Shown one piece after another: positions 16,886 to 25,187 of a stretch of DNA of 64,000 nucleotides; positions within the stretch are counted from its first letter, which is position 1; every line of letters begins with the position of its first letter. The notes beneath the pieces are model-generated. The model searched no databases. It was not told where the DNA came from and saw nothing but the letters and a program-made list of their open reading frames with translations. The translations under genes and the position numbers were made by a program. The DNA comes from Gemmatimonadota bacterium (GTDB taxonomy: Bacteria > Gemmatimonadota > Gemmatimonadetes > Gemmatimonadales > Gemmatimonadaceae). Where the stretch lies: contig JAZKBK010000002.1 in the NCBI GenBank assembly GCA_040388625.1, forward strand, positions 371,703 to 435,702, read 5' to 3'.

Positions 16886-17138
16886 CTGTCGAGGCAACTT
16901 ATCGGCGCATCCAGTCCGTCAACGTTGTGCCACGTTGAGGTCCGGTCTGGATGTACCGATCGATCGCCTGTTCTCCGCGTTCTGCGCACCCGGAGCTGAT
17001 GCCGCGATCGACGCGGCCGCGGGAGCGGTGTTGACAACAGAATGCCTGCGCATCCGTAAAAGATACGAAAGGACACAGATTCCGGCACTTGACAGGGACT
17101 TACGCTCGGCATTTTCGCCACTTAATTAGACAACTCAA

Positions 17139-18074
17139 ATGCCGCGTTTCCCGATCGCCGGACCATTTCCGGAGAGTGCCAGACCCGACGGCCTCCGCCA
17201 CACCCCGCACACCGTCCTGGTGCTTGGCGGTGGTGCGATGCGCGGGATGGCACACATCGGAGTCATTCGTGCGCTGATCGAAGCGCGAGTCCAGGTCGAC
17301 GCGATTGTCGGAACCAGCATCGGTGCGCTGATCGGCGCGCGCTGGGCCATGGGCGCCTCGATCGACGAGCTGGAAGCAGATGCGCTTGGCGTGACGGAGC
17401 AGGCGGTACTGAAGCGCAACATCAAGGCGTACATGATCGCCGGTCTTGCGCAGATATCCATCTATGATGGCGAACACTATCGCGATCTGATTCAGCGAAT
17501 AATCGCGCCGGCGACGTTCGCGTCGCTGGTGCGTCCCATCCGCGTCAATGCGATGTCGTTGCGCAACGGCGACGAGCGCTGGTTCGGACATGGCGCGGAG
17601 TCGACGCTGAGTCTCGTCGATGCGGTGTACGCGTCGGGAGCGCTGCCTCTCGTCTTTCCGCCGCTCACGCTCGCTGATGGCGACCTGCTCGTGGACGGCG
17701 GATTGAAGACGATGGTCGGACTGGTTGAAGCAATCCGATGGGGCGCGCGCAGGATCATTGCGAGCGACGTGAGTGAGCTGATCGACGCGGAAGACACGAC
17801 CTGGGAGCGACAGGGGTTAGTGGGAATTCACAGTCGCGTAGTTCAGATCCTCGCCGAGCCACAGCGAGCTGCGATTCAGGCCGAGCGCGACCACGTTCCG
17901 ACGCTTCATATCCGGCCCGCGGTATATGACTGGCCATCGTTCACGTTCGGCGCTACGCGCGAGCTGATCGGTGCCGGGTACGACGCGGTGGCGGAGGCGC
18001 TGGAATCGGCGTCTGCGGCACGGTTTCACGCAGCGGCGCCGGTGGGTCCCGCCATTGCGGGGCGAAGGGTGTAG
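17139..18074 (+). CDS. Patatin-like phospholipase
   Basis: The product has 311 residues. The oxyanion loop GGGAMRG, nucleophile elbow GTSIG (Ser) and catalytic DGG motif (LLVDGGLK) define a complete Ser-Asp dyad patatin, related to RssA/YlbK. It should hydrolyse acyl ester bonds of phospholipids or thioesters. There is no signal peptide. The C-terminal tail is low complexity. A LexA-type palindrome starts 7 nt after the stop codon. Confidence 0.92.
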   Translation: MPRFPIAGPFPESARPDGLRHTPHTVLVLGGGAMRGMAHIGVIRALIEARVQVDAIVGTSIGALIGARWAMGASIDELEADALGVTEQAVLKRNIKAYMIAGLAQISIYDGEHYRDLIQRIIAPATFASLVRPIRVNAMSLRNGDERWFGHGAESTLSLVDAVYASGALPLVFPPLTLADGDLLVDGGLKTMVGLVEAIRWGARRIIASDVSELIDAEDTTWERQGLVGIHSRVVQILAEPQRAAIQAERDHVPTLHIRPAVYDWPSFTFGATRELIGAGYDAVAEALESASAARFHAAAPVGPAIAGRRV

Positions 18075-18080
18075 GGGTAT

Positions 18081-18096
18081 TCGAACGGTTGTTCGA
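18081..18096. promoter_or_regulatory. Second LexA-type palindrome (GAAC-N4-GTTC)
   Basis: TCGAACGGTTGTTCGA is a near-perfect 16-bp palindrome with the same GAAC-N4-GTTC core as the site at 5279-5292. It lies directly downstream of the patatin gene, before repeat copy 5 and about 300 nt from the AIM24 gene. Its position after a gene is unusual for an operator; a promoter here for the region downstream is possible. Confidence 0.35.
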
Positions 18097-18111
18097 TATG
18101 GGGGTGTCGGT

Positions 18112-18380
18112 GGCACTGCGGACATCCGAATTCGATTGCGCGTGACGGGGGCGGGGGCGGGGGCGCGTACCATTACGAAATCGACGCGGCGTTCATCCGA
18201 ATCCGATTGTACGTAATGGGGCAGGCGCGGATATATTCGGCGGACATCAAAATTCGATTGCGCGTAACGGGGCCAGGCGCGGATGCATCCGCGCCCTACG
18301 CAGGACCACCAATTCGGCGCGTGGTTTGGCGTCGTCAGGCAGGACCACCAATTCGGCGCGTGGATGGTGGGGGTGCGGTG
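18112..18380 (+). repeat. Dispersed modular repeat, copy 5
   Basis: Same orientation as all other copies: variant module A units (ACATCCGAATTCGATTGCGC, CATCCGAATCCGATTGTACG), hairpin GGCGCGGATGCATCCGCGCC near 18277-18296 and two module C variants with AGGACCACCAATTCGGCGCG. This is the only large copy followed by a plus-strand gene instead of the 3' end of a minus-strand one. It runs into the truncated 5' end of the AIM24 gene. Confidence 0.8.
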
Positions 18381-18391
18381 GTTCATCCGGC

Positions 18392-18949
18392 ATGCCAATC
18401 TTCATGACGGAGGCAAAGGGGATGGGGCACATCGCGTTCAGTCGCGATGGTGCGGGACAGATAATTCCGCTGCATCTCACGCGCGGACAGGCAATCGACG
18501 TGCGTGAGCATCAGTTCCTGGCCGCAACCGATTCGGTCGATTTTACTTTCCAGCGTGTGAACGGAATCGGCAACATCCTCTTCGGACAGTCGGGGCTGTT
18601 CATCGACACGTTCGGTGCGCGAAACGGCGACGGGATCGTATGGCTGCACGGTTATGGCAACGTGTTCGAGGTAACGCTGCAGGCGGGCGAGCAGATCGAC
18701 GTCGAACCGGGCGGCTGGATCTACAAGGATCCATCCGTGCGCATGGAGCTCGAAACGCAGAGCATAGCGACAGGATTCTTCGCGAGCGGGGGACAGATAT
18801 TCTTCAATCGATTTACGGGACCCGGGCGCGTTGGTATCCAGTCGATGTACTACCATCCGTCTGTTGCGACGCCAGAGAGTAATACGCAAGCGGCGGTGGG
18901 CGGTGGAATACTCGGCGCGGTGATGCGCGGGGTGATGGATAATCGCTGA
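18392..18949 (+). CDS. AIM24 family protein (TIGR00266), N-terminally shortened
   Basis: From ATG 18392 the product has 185 residues. IFMTEAKGMGHIAFS, GQIIPLHLTRGQAIDVREHQFLA, GIGNILFGQSGLF, GIVWLHGYGNV and a C-terminal beta repeat (GPGRVGIQSMYYH) match AIM24 proteins. Family members normally have another 50-60 residues (one beta-strand set) before the FFMT-like segment; here that portion is absent and the dispersed repeat directly abuts. ATG 18422 has GGAGG eight nucleotides upstream and might be used. The family fold is a trilobed beta structure of unknown biochemical role. The gene may be a repeat-truncated variant or non-functional. Confidence 0.7.
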   Translation: MPIFMTEAKGMGHIAFSRDGAGQIIPLHLTRGQAIDVREHQFLAATDSVDFTFQRVNGIGNILFGQSGLFIDTFGARNGDGIVWLHGYGNVFEVTLQAGEQIDVEPGGWIYKDPSVRMELETQSIATGFFASGGQIFFNRFTGPGRVGIQSMYYHPSVATPESNTQAAVGGGILGAVMRGVMDNR

Positions 18950-18975
18950 CGCTACGAAACGACGTGAATGACTGG

Positions 18976-19002
18976 AGGCGCGGATAACATCCGCGCCTTT
19001 TT
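18976..19002 (+). terminator. Terminator built from a repeat-type hairpin
   Basis: AGGCGCGGAT-AAC-ATCCGCGCCT (18976-18998) followed by TTTTT ends the AIM24 transcript. The stem sequence equals module B of the dispersed repeats. The pgm stop codon (19001-19003) overlaps the T run, so the same hairpin immediately follows pgm on the minus strand. Confidence 0.75.
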
Positions 19003-20650
19003 ACTTGCCCGTTTTCAGTGCTGTCTGAATTATCGCCTGCGCCTCCGACTGCACGACTCGCAGGTGATCTCTCCCCTTGAAACTTTCTGCATACAACTTG
19101 TAGACGTCTTCGGTACCCGATGGACGGATAGCGAACCAGCTGCTGGCCGTACTAACTTTGATGCCGCCGATCGGATCCTTGCTCCCGGGTGCTGTCGTGA
19201 TGACGCTCGTAATCTTCTCGCCCGCCAGCTCGCTGACAGTCACGTCGCCCGGCGCGAGCTTCGACAGTATCTGCTTCTGTTCCGGGGTCGCGGGTGAATC
19301 GATGCGCTCGTACACGGGATCACCAAATTCATGAGTGAGATCCTGATACAGCTGCCCGGGGTCCTTGCCTGTGACGGCAGTCATCTCGGCGGCGAGCAGT
19401 CCGGCGATGATTCCATCCTTGTCAGTGGTCCAGATCGTGCCATCACGCCGCAGGAACGATGCGCCGGCACTCTCCTCGCCTGCGAATCCGATAGTTCCAT
19501 TCATGAGTCCATCCACGAACCACTTGAAGCCGACCGGTGTTTCCTTGAGCGGGCGGCCAAGTCGCGACGTGACGCGATCGATCATGCTGCTGCTCACCAC
19601 CGTCTTGCCAACGCCTGCGGAAGGCGACCAGTCGGGGCGATGATCGAAGAGGTACGATATCGCAACTGCGAGATAGTTATTCGGATTCAGCAGGCCGACG
19701 CTCTTCGCGACGATGCCATGCCGGTCGTGGTCGGTGTCGCACGCCCACGCGACGTCGTAGCTGTCCTTGAGTCCGATCAACCGTTGCATTGCGTACGGCG
19801 ACGAACAATCCATGCGGATCTTGCCGTCCCAGTCGACGGTCATGAACCTGAACGTCGGATCGACATCTTCGCTCACGACGGTAAGATCGATCCTGTACCG
19901 CTCGGCGATCATTCCCCAGTAAAAGACGCCGGCGCCGCCGAGTGGATCGACGCCGAGGTGAAGTTTGGCGGATCGAATCGCGTCGAAGTCGATTACTGCT
20001 CCGAGGTCGCCGATGTAGGCGTCCATGTAATCGTGCTTGTGCGTTGTTGCGGCACGAGTGGCGCGGTCGAAAGGGATGCGTACAACGCCCCTGAGGCCAT
20101 CACCGAGCAGCTGGTTGGCGCGATTCTGGATCCAGCCCGTGACGTCGGTATCGGCCGGACCACCGTTGATGGGGTTGTACTTGAAGCCACCATCGTCGGG
20201 CGGATTGTGCGACGGAGTCACGACTATGCCGTCAGCCAATCCGCTGGTACGCCCGCGATTGTAGCTGAGGATCGCGTGCGAGACAACCGGAGTCGGGGTG
20301 TAACCGTCGCGGTCGTCGATCATCACGTTCACGTCATTCCCCGCGAGAACTTCGAGAGCAGACGCGAACGCAGATGCGGAGAGAGCATGTGTATCGATGC
20401 CAAGAAACAGGGGACCGTCGATCCCATGTTGTTTTCTGTATTCGCAGATTGCCTGCGTTATGGCGACGATGTGATCCTCGTTGAAGGCGTAATCGAAGGC
20501 GGACCCCCGATGACCGGACGTCCCGAACGACACGCGTTGCGCCGCAACTTTCGGATCGGGTACCAGCGAGTAATACGCAGTCATGAGCCGCGGTACGTTC
20601 ACTAGAATGGACTGCGGTGCCGGCTTGCCGGCGAGTGGGCTGATGCTCAT
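19001..20650 (-). CDS. pgm: Phosphoglucomutase (alpha-D-glucose phosphate-specific)
   Basis: From ATG 20650 the product has 549 residues, matching E. coli Pgm (546). Conserved blocks are SPLAGKPAPQSILVNVPRL, FGTSGHRGSAF, catalytic phosphoserine loop GIVVTPSHNPPDDGG, KYNPINGGPADTDVT, metal loop CDTDHDRHG, sugar loop GEESAGASFLR and phosphate-binding RPSGTEDVYK. It interconverts glucose-1-phosphate and glucose-6-phosphate, linking glycogen or cell-wall sugar metabolism to glycolysis. It is divergent from the DUF1624 gene at 20729. No operon partner is visible. Confidence 0.96.
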   Translation of the reverse strand: MSISPLAGKPAPQSILVNVPRLMTAYYSLVPDPKVAAQRVSFGTSGHRGSAFDYAFNEDHIVAITQAICEYRKQHGIDGPLFLGIDTHALSASAFASALEVLAGNDVNVMIDDRDGYTPTPVVSHAILSYNRGRTSGLADGIVVTPSHNPPDDGGFKYNPINGGPADTDVTGWIQNRANQLLGDGLRGVVRIPFDRATRAATTHKHDYMDAYIGDLGAVIDFDAIRSAKLHLGVDPLGGAGVFYWGMIAERYRIDLTVVSEDVDPTFRFMTVDWDGKIRMDCSSPYAMQRLIGLKDSYDVAWACDTDHDRHGIVAKSVGLLNPNNYLAVAISYLFDHRPDWSPSAGVGKTVVSSSMIDRVTSRLGRPLKETPVGFKWFVDGLMNGTIGFAGEESAGASFLRRDGTIWTTDKDGIIAGLLAAEMTAVTGKDPGQLYQDLTHEFGDPVYERIDSPATPEQKQILSKLAPGDVTVSELAGEKITSVITTAPGSKDPIGGIKVSTASSWFAIRPSGTEDVYKLYAESFKGRDHLRVVQSEAQAIIQTALKTGK

Positions 20651-20728
20651 TAGCGATCCACGGTGAGGACACCCGTACGAGTACACGATTGGACGGGAAT
20701 TTCGACATCAACCTTTGCAGACATCGTC

Positions 20729-21973
20729 ATGTCCATCCCGAATTATGAAGTGACACCGACCGTTCGCGCAATTGGCATGCCCGGGGAGACAGCGACGGCG
20801 CCGCCTGCGCGCGTGCGCATCCAGTCGGTGGATGTGGTGCGCGGCCTGATAATGATCGTCATGGCTCTGGATCACACGCGCGAGTACTTCACCTCGCCCA
20901 CGATCAGTCCCACAGATCTGACCCACGCATCCGCGGCGTTGTTTCTGACACGCTGGATCACCTACTTCTGTGCGCCGGTGTTCTTTCTGCTCACCGGGAC
21001 AGGTGCATTCCTTTCGCTGCGCCGGAAATCGAAGCGCGAGCTGTCGCGTTTTCTGTGGACGCGCGGTCTCTGGCTCATCTTTCTCGAGGTGGTCGCCACT
21101 CGTTGTCTGGGCTGGCAGTTCAACTTCGACTACCGGCTCACGATACTCTTCGTCCTGTGGGCGCTGGGCTGGTCGATGATCGCGCTGGCGGCGTTGGTAC
21201 ACCTTCCGACAAAGGCAGTCGTGTCAATCGGCGTGGTGCTCATCGTCGCGCACAATCTCTTCGACTCCGTCAGTGCGGCATCGTTCGGAGCGCTGGCACC
21301 GGTCTGGCTGATTCTGCACTCGCCCGGCGTACTTGTCTCGACGCCGAGGTTCACGATCTTCGAGGCGTATCCACTCATTCCGTGGATCGGAGTCACGGCG
21401 GTGGGCTACGGCCTGGGGGAGCTGTACAGATGGGAGTCGGTCCGCCGCAAGGATCTCCTGCTTCGACTTGGCGCATTTCTCACCGCCGCCTTTGTGGTGC
21501 TGCGTTACGTGAACATCTACGGCGATCCACAACGCTGGTCAGCACAGCATTCTGTTGGATTCACGGTGTTGTCGTTTCTCAATACGACCAAGTATCCGCC
21601 GTCACTGCTGTTTTTGCTCATGACGCTGGGGCCTGCGATGTTGCTTCTCTGGGCGGTGGATGGCCGCACGCCAGGGTGGCTGCGACCTGCGCTCACGGTC
21701 GGCAAGGTGCCGATGTTCTACTACGTGCTACACATTCCGTTGATACATGCACTTGCGACAGCGGTGTGCTACGCGCGCTACGGGCAAGTGCACTGGATGT
21801 TCGAGTCGCCCACGCTGGATCGGTTTCCGATAACACCGCCGCCCGGGTGGGATTACAGTTTGCCGGTGGTCTATCTGATCTGGGCGATCGTCGTCGTGGC
21901 GCTGTATCCGGTGTGTCGCTGGTATGCGGCGGTCAAGCAGCGGCGCACGGATTGGTGGCTGAGTTATTTGTAG
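20729..21973 (+). CDS. DUF1624 (heparan-alpha-glucosaminide N-acetyltransferase-like) membrane protein
   Basis: From ATG 20729 (MSIPNYEVT) the product has 414 residues; a longer frame at 20663 overlaps pgm. RIQSVDVVRGLIMIVMALDHTREYF is the DUF1624/HGSNAT signature, with about ten transmembrane segments following (for example YFCAPVFFLLTGTGAFLSL, PMFYYVLHIPLIHALATAV). HGSNAT relatives transfer an acetyl group across the membrane onto sugars; bacterial members are uncharacterised but may modify envelope glycans. It converges on thrC across repeat copy 6. Confidence 0.85.
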   Translation: MSIPNYEVTPTVRAIGMPGETATAPPARVRIQSVDVVRGLIMIVMALDHTREYFTSPTISPTDLTHASAALFLTRWITYFCAPVFFLLTGTGAFLSLRRKSKRELSRFLWTRGLWLIFLEVVATRCLGWQFNFDYRLTILFVLWALGWSMIALAALVHLPTKAVVSIGVVLIVAHNLFDSVSAASFGALAPVWLILHSPGVLVSTPRFTIFEAYPLIPWIGVTAVGYGLGELYRWESVRRKDLLLRLGAFLTAAFVVLRYVNIYGDPQRWSAQHSVGFTVLSFLNTTKYPPSLLFLLMTLGPAMLLLWAVDGRTPGWLRPALTVGKVPMFYYVLHIPLIHALATAVCYARYGQVHWMFESPTLDRFPITPPPGWDYSLPVVYLIWAIVVVALYPVCRWYAAVKQRRTDWWLSYL

Positions 21974-21984
21974 GGGCGCGGGGG

Positions 21985-22209
21985 ACGCGGCGGTCATCCG
22001 AATCCGATCGCGCGTAACGGGGCCAGGCGCGGATATATCCGGGGTGGTCATCCGATTTCGATTGCGCGTAAATGGGCCAGGCGCGGATATATCCGCGCCG
22101 TACGTAGGACCACCAAATCGGCGCGTGGGGAATCGTGGGATCCGCGCGACGCGGTGGGCATCGGAATCCGATTGCGCGTAATGGGGCCAGGCGCGGAAAT
22201 ATCCGCGCC
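21985..22209 (+). repeat. Dispersed modular repeat, copy 6
   Basis: The convergent spacer between DUF1624 and thrC. It contains tandem module A/B units (GGTCATCCGATTTCGATTGC, GCGCGTAAATGGGCCAGGCG), hairpin units GCGCGGATATATCCGCGCCG and GGCGCGGAAATATCCGCGCC (about 22190-22209), and a module C variant (GTAGGACCACCAAATCGGC). The last hairpin ends at 22209, adjacent to the thrC stop codon. Confidence 0.85.
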
Positions 22210-23361
22210 CTACGCGGGACCGCCTTCGATCACGTCTATGTATTTTAGGCCCGACCCTGTGTTGAAGAGCACGACCCGATCTGTCGGCTTGAGAAAGCCT
22301 GAAGCGATCAACTTGTTGTAAGCGACCAGAGTTCCAGCACCCTCCGGTGCGGCGAAAACGCCTTCTTTCGACGCCATCGAGGAAATCGCGTCCAGCATCT
22401 CCGCATCGGTCGCCGTTACAGCTGTTCCCTTGCTGTCGCGAAGGATGTCGAGGATGATGTAATCAGCGTAAGCTTTCGGCACCCTGAGTCCGGCGGCGAT
22501 GGTGTGCGCGTCCTGCCAGAACTCGGACGTCGGCTTGTGCTCGTCCCACGCCCTGGGGATCGGCGCGCACCCTGCTGCCTGCACGGCGATCATCTTCGGG
22601 CGCTCGGCGCCGATCCAGCCCAGATACTGCATCTCGTCGAACGCCTTCCACATGCCGATGAGGCCGACTCCACCGCCGGTCGGATAGAAGATCGCATCGG
22701 GCAGCTTCCATCCAAGCTGCTCGGCTACTTCGTAGCCCATCGTCTTCTTTCCCTCGACGCGGAACGGCTCCTTGAGACTCGAGATGTCGAACCAGCCCTC
22801 GGCCTGCTTGCGCTCGTTCACGATCTTCGCGCAATCGCTGATCAATCCATCGACGAATGTGACGCGCGCGCCATACTGCTGGCATTCCACTCGGTTCGCA
22901 ACTGGAACGTCCTTCGGCATGAAGATGTGCGCCTCGATACCGGCTGCCGCACAATAGGCTGCGAGCGCGCTGGCAGCGTTGCCGGCAGATGGGATCGCGA
23001 TCTTGTCGATGCCGTACGCCTTGCACATCGTCACGGCGGCGCACAATCCACGCGCCTTGAACGAGCCTGTCGGATTCAATCCCTCGTCCTTGATGTACAC
23101 GTTCGAATTATGCCGGCTCTGAATCATCGGCGTAAAACCTTCGCCGAGTGTCACCGGCTCGACGGCTGGCAGGACGTCGGAATAGCGCCACATGCTGGCG
23201 ACGCGGCCCGAGAGCGCGTCACGGGATGCGAGGCCGCGATATGGCTCCAGGTCGTAGCGCGCGTAGAGCGATCCGCCATCTACCGGACAGACTGTATGAG
23301 GTTCAGCGGGGCTGAGTCGCTCCCCGCACTTGGTGCATTCGAAGTAGGTAAGATTTGCCAT
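22210..23361 (-). CDS. thrC: Threonine synthase
   Basis: The product has 383 residues. Start ATG 23361 follows a GAGGAATCGAACCGGA ribosome site. An N-terminal CTKCG...CPVDG zinc-ribbon-like motif is followed by the PLP-lysine segment EGLNPTGSFKARG, PSAGNAASALAAY (phosphate loop), FYPTGGGVGLIGMW and FNTGSGLKY, the class II-type threonine synthase layout. It converts O-phospho-homoserine to threonine and phosphate. The C-terminus (EGGPA then stop) coincides with the module C/hairpin junction of repeat copy 6, so the last codons and the stop are probably repeat-derived. Other threonine genes are not adjacent. Confidence 0.94.
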   Translation of the reverse strand: MANLTYFECTKCGERLSPAEPHTVCPVDGGSLYARYDLEPYRGLASRDALSGRVASMWRYSDVLPAVEPVTLGEGFTPMIQSRHNSNVYIKDEGLNPTGSFKARGLCAAVTMCKAYGIDKIAIPSAGNAASALAAYCAAAGIEAHIFMPKDVPVANRVECQQYGARVTFVDGLISDCAKIVNERKQAEGWFDISSLKEPFRVEGKKTMGYEVAEQLGWKLPDAIFYPTGGGVGLIGMWKAFDEMQYLGWIGAERPKMIAVQAAGCAPIPRAWDEHKPTSEFWQDAHTIAAGLRVPKAYADYIILDILRDSKGTAVTATDAEMLDAISSMASKEGVFAAPEGAGTLVAYNKLIASGFLKPTDRVVLFNTGSGLKYIDVIEGGPA

Positions 23362-23568
23362 TCCGGTTCGATTCCTCAGGGATTCCAGGGATATGCGTGC
23401 CGTCGGACTATCCGCTCACTTGCGGGATGATTCAGCGTCACATCGATGATACTAATCTGGTCGGTCTCGTGTTGCGCGTGGTAAGTTGATCGATGGCGGG
23501 CGCTGCCCGGAGACACCGCCATCGCGGGAATACACGGAGTCCGGCGCGCATCTTCCGGAAGGAGCATC

Positions 23569-23907
23569 ATGCCGCATTCATCGCTCGTTACGTGGGTCGG
23601 ATCCGCCGTGGCGCTGTTGCTGCTCGCGCTCTGCGGGGCCGCAGTCTACGCAACGCTGCGCCGGCCGGCGCGCGAGCGGATAGTGCGCTGGCCCGCGACG
23701 CGGCTCATAGGGGTGTGCGTGCTCGCGGTAATACCGTGGCTCGTGGTATGGCTGAGGGTGAGTCGGTTCTCCGTGACCGTGGACGGAGTCGGACCCTTCA
23801 TTGGCTGGTTGCTCGTGGGGCTGCTGGCGTTCGCTCTGCTGATCCTGTTGCCGCTGGCTGCCATGCTCGCCCTGCTGGTCTGGTCGGCCGCACGGATCCG
23901 GCGTTGA
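23569..23907 (+). CDS. Small three-helix membrane protein, unknown
   Basis: The product has 112 residues. Start ATG 23569 has GGAAGGAG 4 nt upstream, a strong ribosome site. Three hydrophobic segments are visible: VTWVGSAVALLLLALCGAA, LIGVCVLAVIPWLVVWLRV and GWLLVGLLAFALLILLPLAA. There is no recognisable domain. Its stop (TGA) overlaps the TTG start of the flavoprotein gene, so the two are translationally coupled. A long frame overlapping in another phase belongs to the flavoprotein reading frame and is not a separate gene. Confidence 0.72.
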   Translation: MPHSSLVTWVGSAVALLLLALCGAAVYATLRRPARERIVRWPATRLIGVCVLAVIPWLVVWLRVSRFSVTVDGVGPFIGWLLVGLLAFALLILLPLAAMLALLVWSAARIRR

Positions 23908-25163
23908 GCGCCGGCAAGCAAGGGCCGCCGGAGCTCGCGAGACACGTCGTCATCATTGGGGCCGGTGCAGCGGGCACGATGGCCGCCATCTTCGCCGCCG
24001 CTTCCGGCGCACAGGTAACGCTGCTCGAGCGCACCGCCGACGGTGGACGGAAGATCCTCATCAGCGGAGGCGGCCGCTGCAACATCTTGCCCGCGCGACT
24101 GGACGAGTCACGCTTCGTCACCGATTCGTCCCGCAATACGCTTCACAAGATAGTCCGATCGTGGCCGCTCACCGAACAGCGCGCGTTCTTCGAGAATGAG
24201 CTTGGTCTCAGGCTGGTCGAGGAAACGGAATCGGGAAAACTATTTCCGGAATCCAATCGTGCACGCGACGTGCGTGATGGCTTGCTGTCGTACGCCACGC
24301 AACGCGGTGCGAACATAATAATGAACAGTCGCGTCACCGACGTCGTGCCACTGCCAGGCGGGCGCTGGCGCGTCGAGCGCGATGGAGATCTGCCACTGGA
24401 GTGCGATGCCGTCATCCTCGCGACTGGCGGACTGTCAGTCCCTGCTACGGGAAGCGATGGGGCAGGACTCTCGGTTCTTGCGAAGCTCGGCCATGCGATG
24501 CATCCGACCTACGCCGCACTCACGCCGGTGACTGCGGAGCCGGCGCCATTCGCCGAACTTTCCGGCGTGTCGCTCAAGGTGACGATCACCGCCACGAGTG
24601 CGGAGCGCAGCGCAACGGCTACCGGCGGATTTCTCTTCACGCATCGCGGCTACAGCGGGCCGTCCGTGCTCGACATATCCCACGTCGTGGTTCGATCGGC
24701 GAACGATCACACGGATCCACCGGCACGCATCACCGTGCGTTGGAGCGAACTTGGCGATGTCGAATGGGAGCACGCGTTGCGTGCGAGCGGCACGCGCACA
24801 GTCGCCGGTGCGGTGCGTGCAGAGCTGCCGGACCGCCTGGCAATTGCGCTCATCGTGTCGGCCGGCGTCGAGCCCACGCGCATGCTTGCGGAGCTCAAGC
24901 GCGACGAGCGACGTGCACTCATCGACACGCTGGTGCGTGGCGACCTTCCGTGGACTGGCAACGAGGGGTACAAGAAAGCCGAGGTAACGGGAGGCGGCTT
25001 GAGTCTCGGCGAGATCGATCCGCGCACGATGGAGAGCCGGCGTCATCCCGGGTTGTTCGTGTGCGGGGAAGTGCTCGATGCGTTTGGTCCGATCGGCGGT
25101 TACAACTTTCTGTGGGCCTGGGCAACGGGTCGCGCCGCCGGACGTGGCGTTGCACGGATTTAG
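23904..25163 (+). CDS. HI0933/BaiN-family NAD(P)/FAD-dependent oxidoreductase
   Basis: The probable start is TTG 23904, overlapping the previous stop (TTGA), giving 419 residues. Signatures are VVIIGAGAAGTMAAIFAAA (FAD), LLERTADGGRKILISGGGRCN, VILATGGLSVPATGSDG, LFTHRGYSGPSVLDIS and, at the C-terminus, EVTGGGLSLGEIDPRTMESR plus FVCGEVLDAFGPIGGYNFLW. These are hallmarks of the HI0933 family, about 400 residues. Members include BaiN (bile-acid flavin reductase) and uncharacterised flavoproteins. The in-frame extension to 23493 is probably not translated. Confidence 0.9.
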   Translation: MSAGKQGPPELARHVVIIGAGAAGTMAAIFAAASGAQVTLLERTADGGRKILISGGGRCNILPARLDESRFVTDSSRNTLHKIVRSWPLTEQRAFFENELGLRLVEETESGKLFPESNRARDVRDGLLSYATQRGANIIMNSRVTDVVPLPGGRWRVERDGDLPLECDAVILATGGLSVPATGSDGAGLSVLAKLGHAMHPTYAALTPVTAEPAPFAELSGVSLKVTITATSAERSATATGGFLFTHRGYSGPSVLDISHVVVRSANDHTDPPARITVRWSELGDVEWEHALRASGTRTVAGAVRAELPDRLAIALIVSAGVEPTRMLAELKRDERRALIDTLVRGDLPWTGNEGYKKAEVTGGGLSLGEIDPRTMESRRHPGLFVCGEVLDAFGPIGGYNFLWAWATGRAAGRGVARI

Positions 25164-25187
25164 AGATGCATCATTCGCGAACTGTCG

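Noticed and set aside
19331..20605. 424-residue plus-strand frame opposite pgm
   Set aside because: It is antisense to conserved phosphoglucomutase motifs and has no family pattern.
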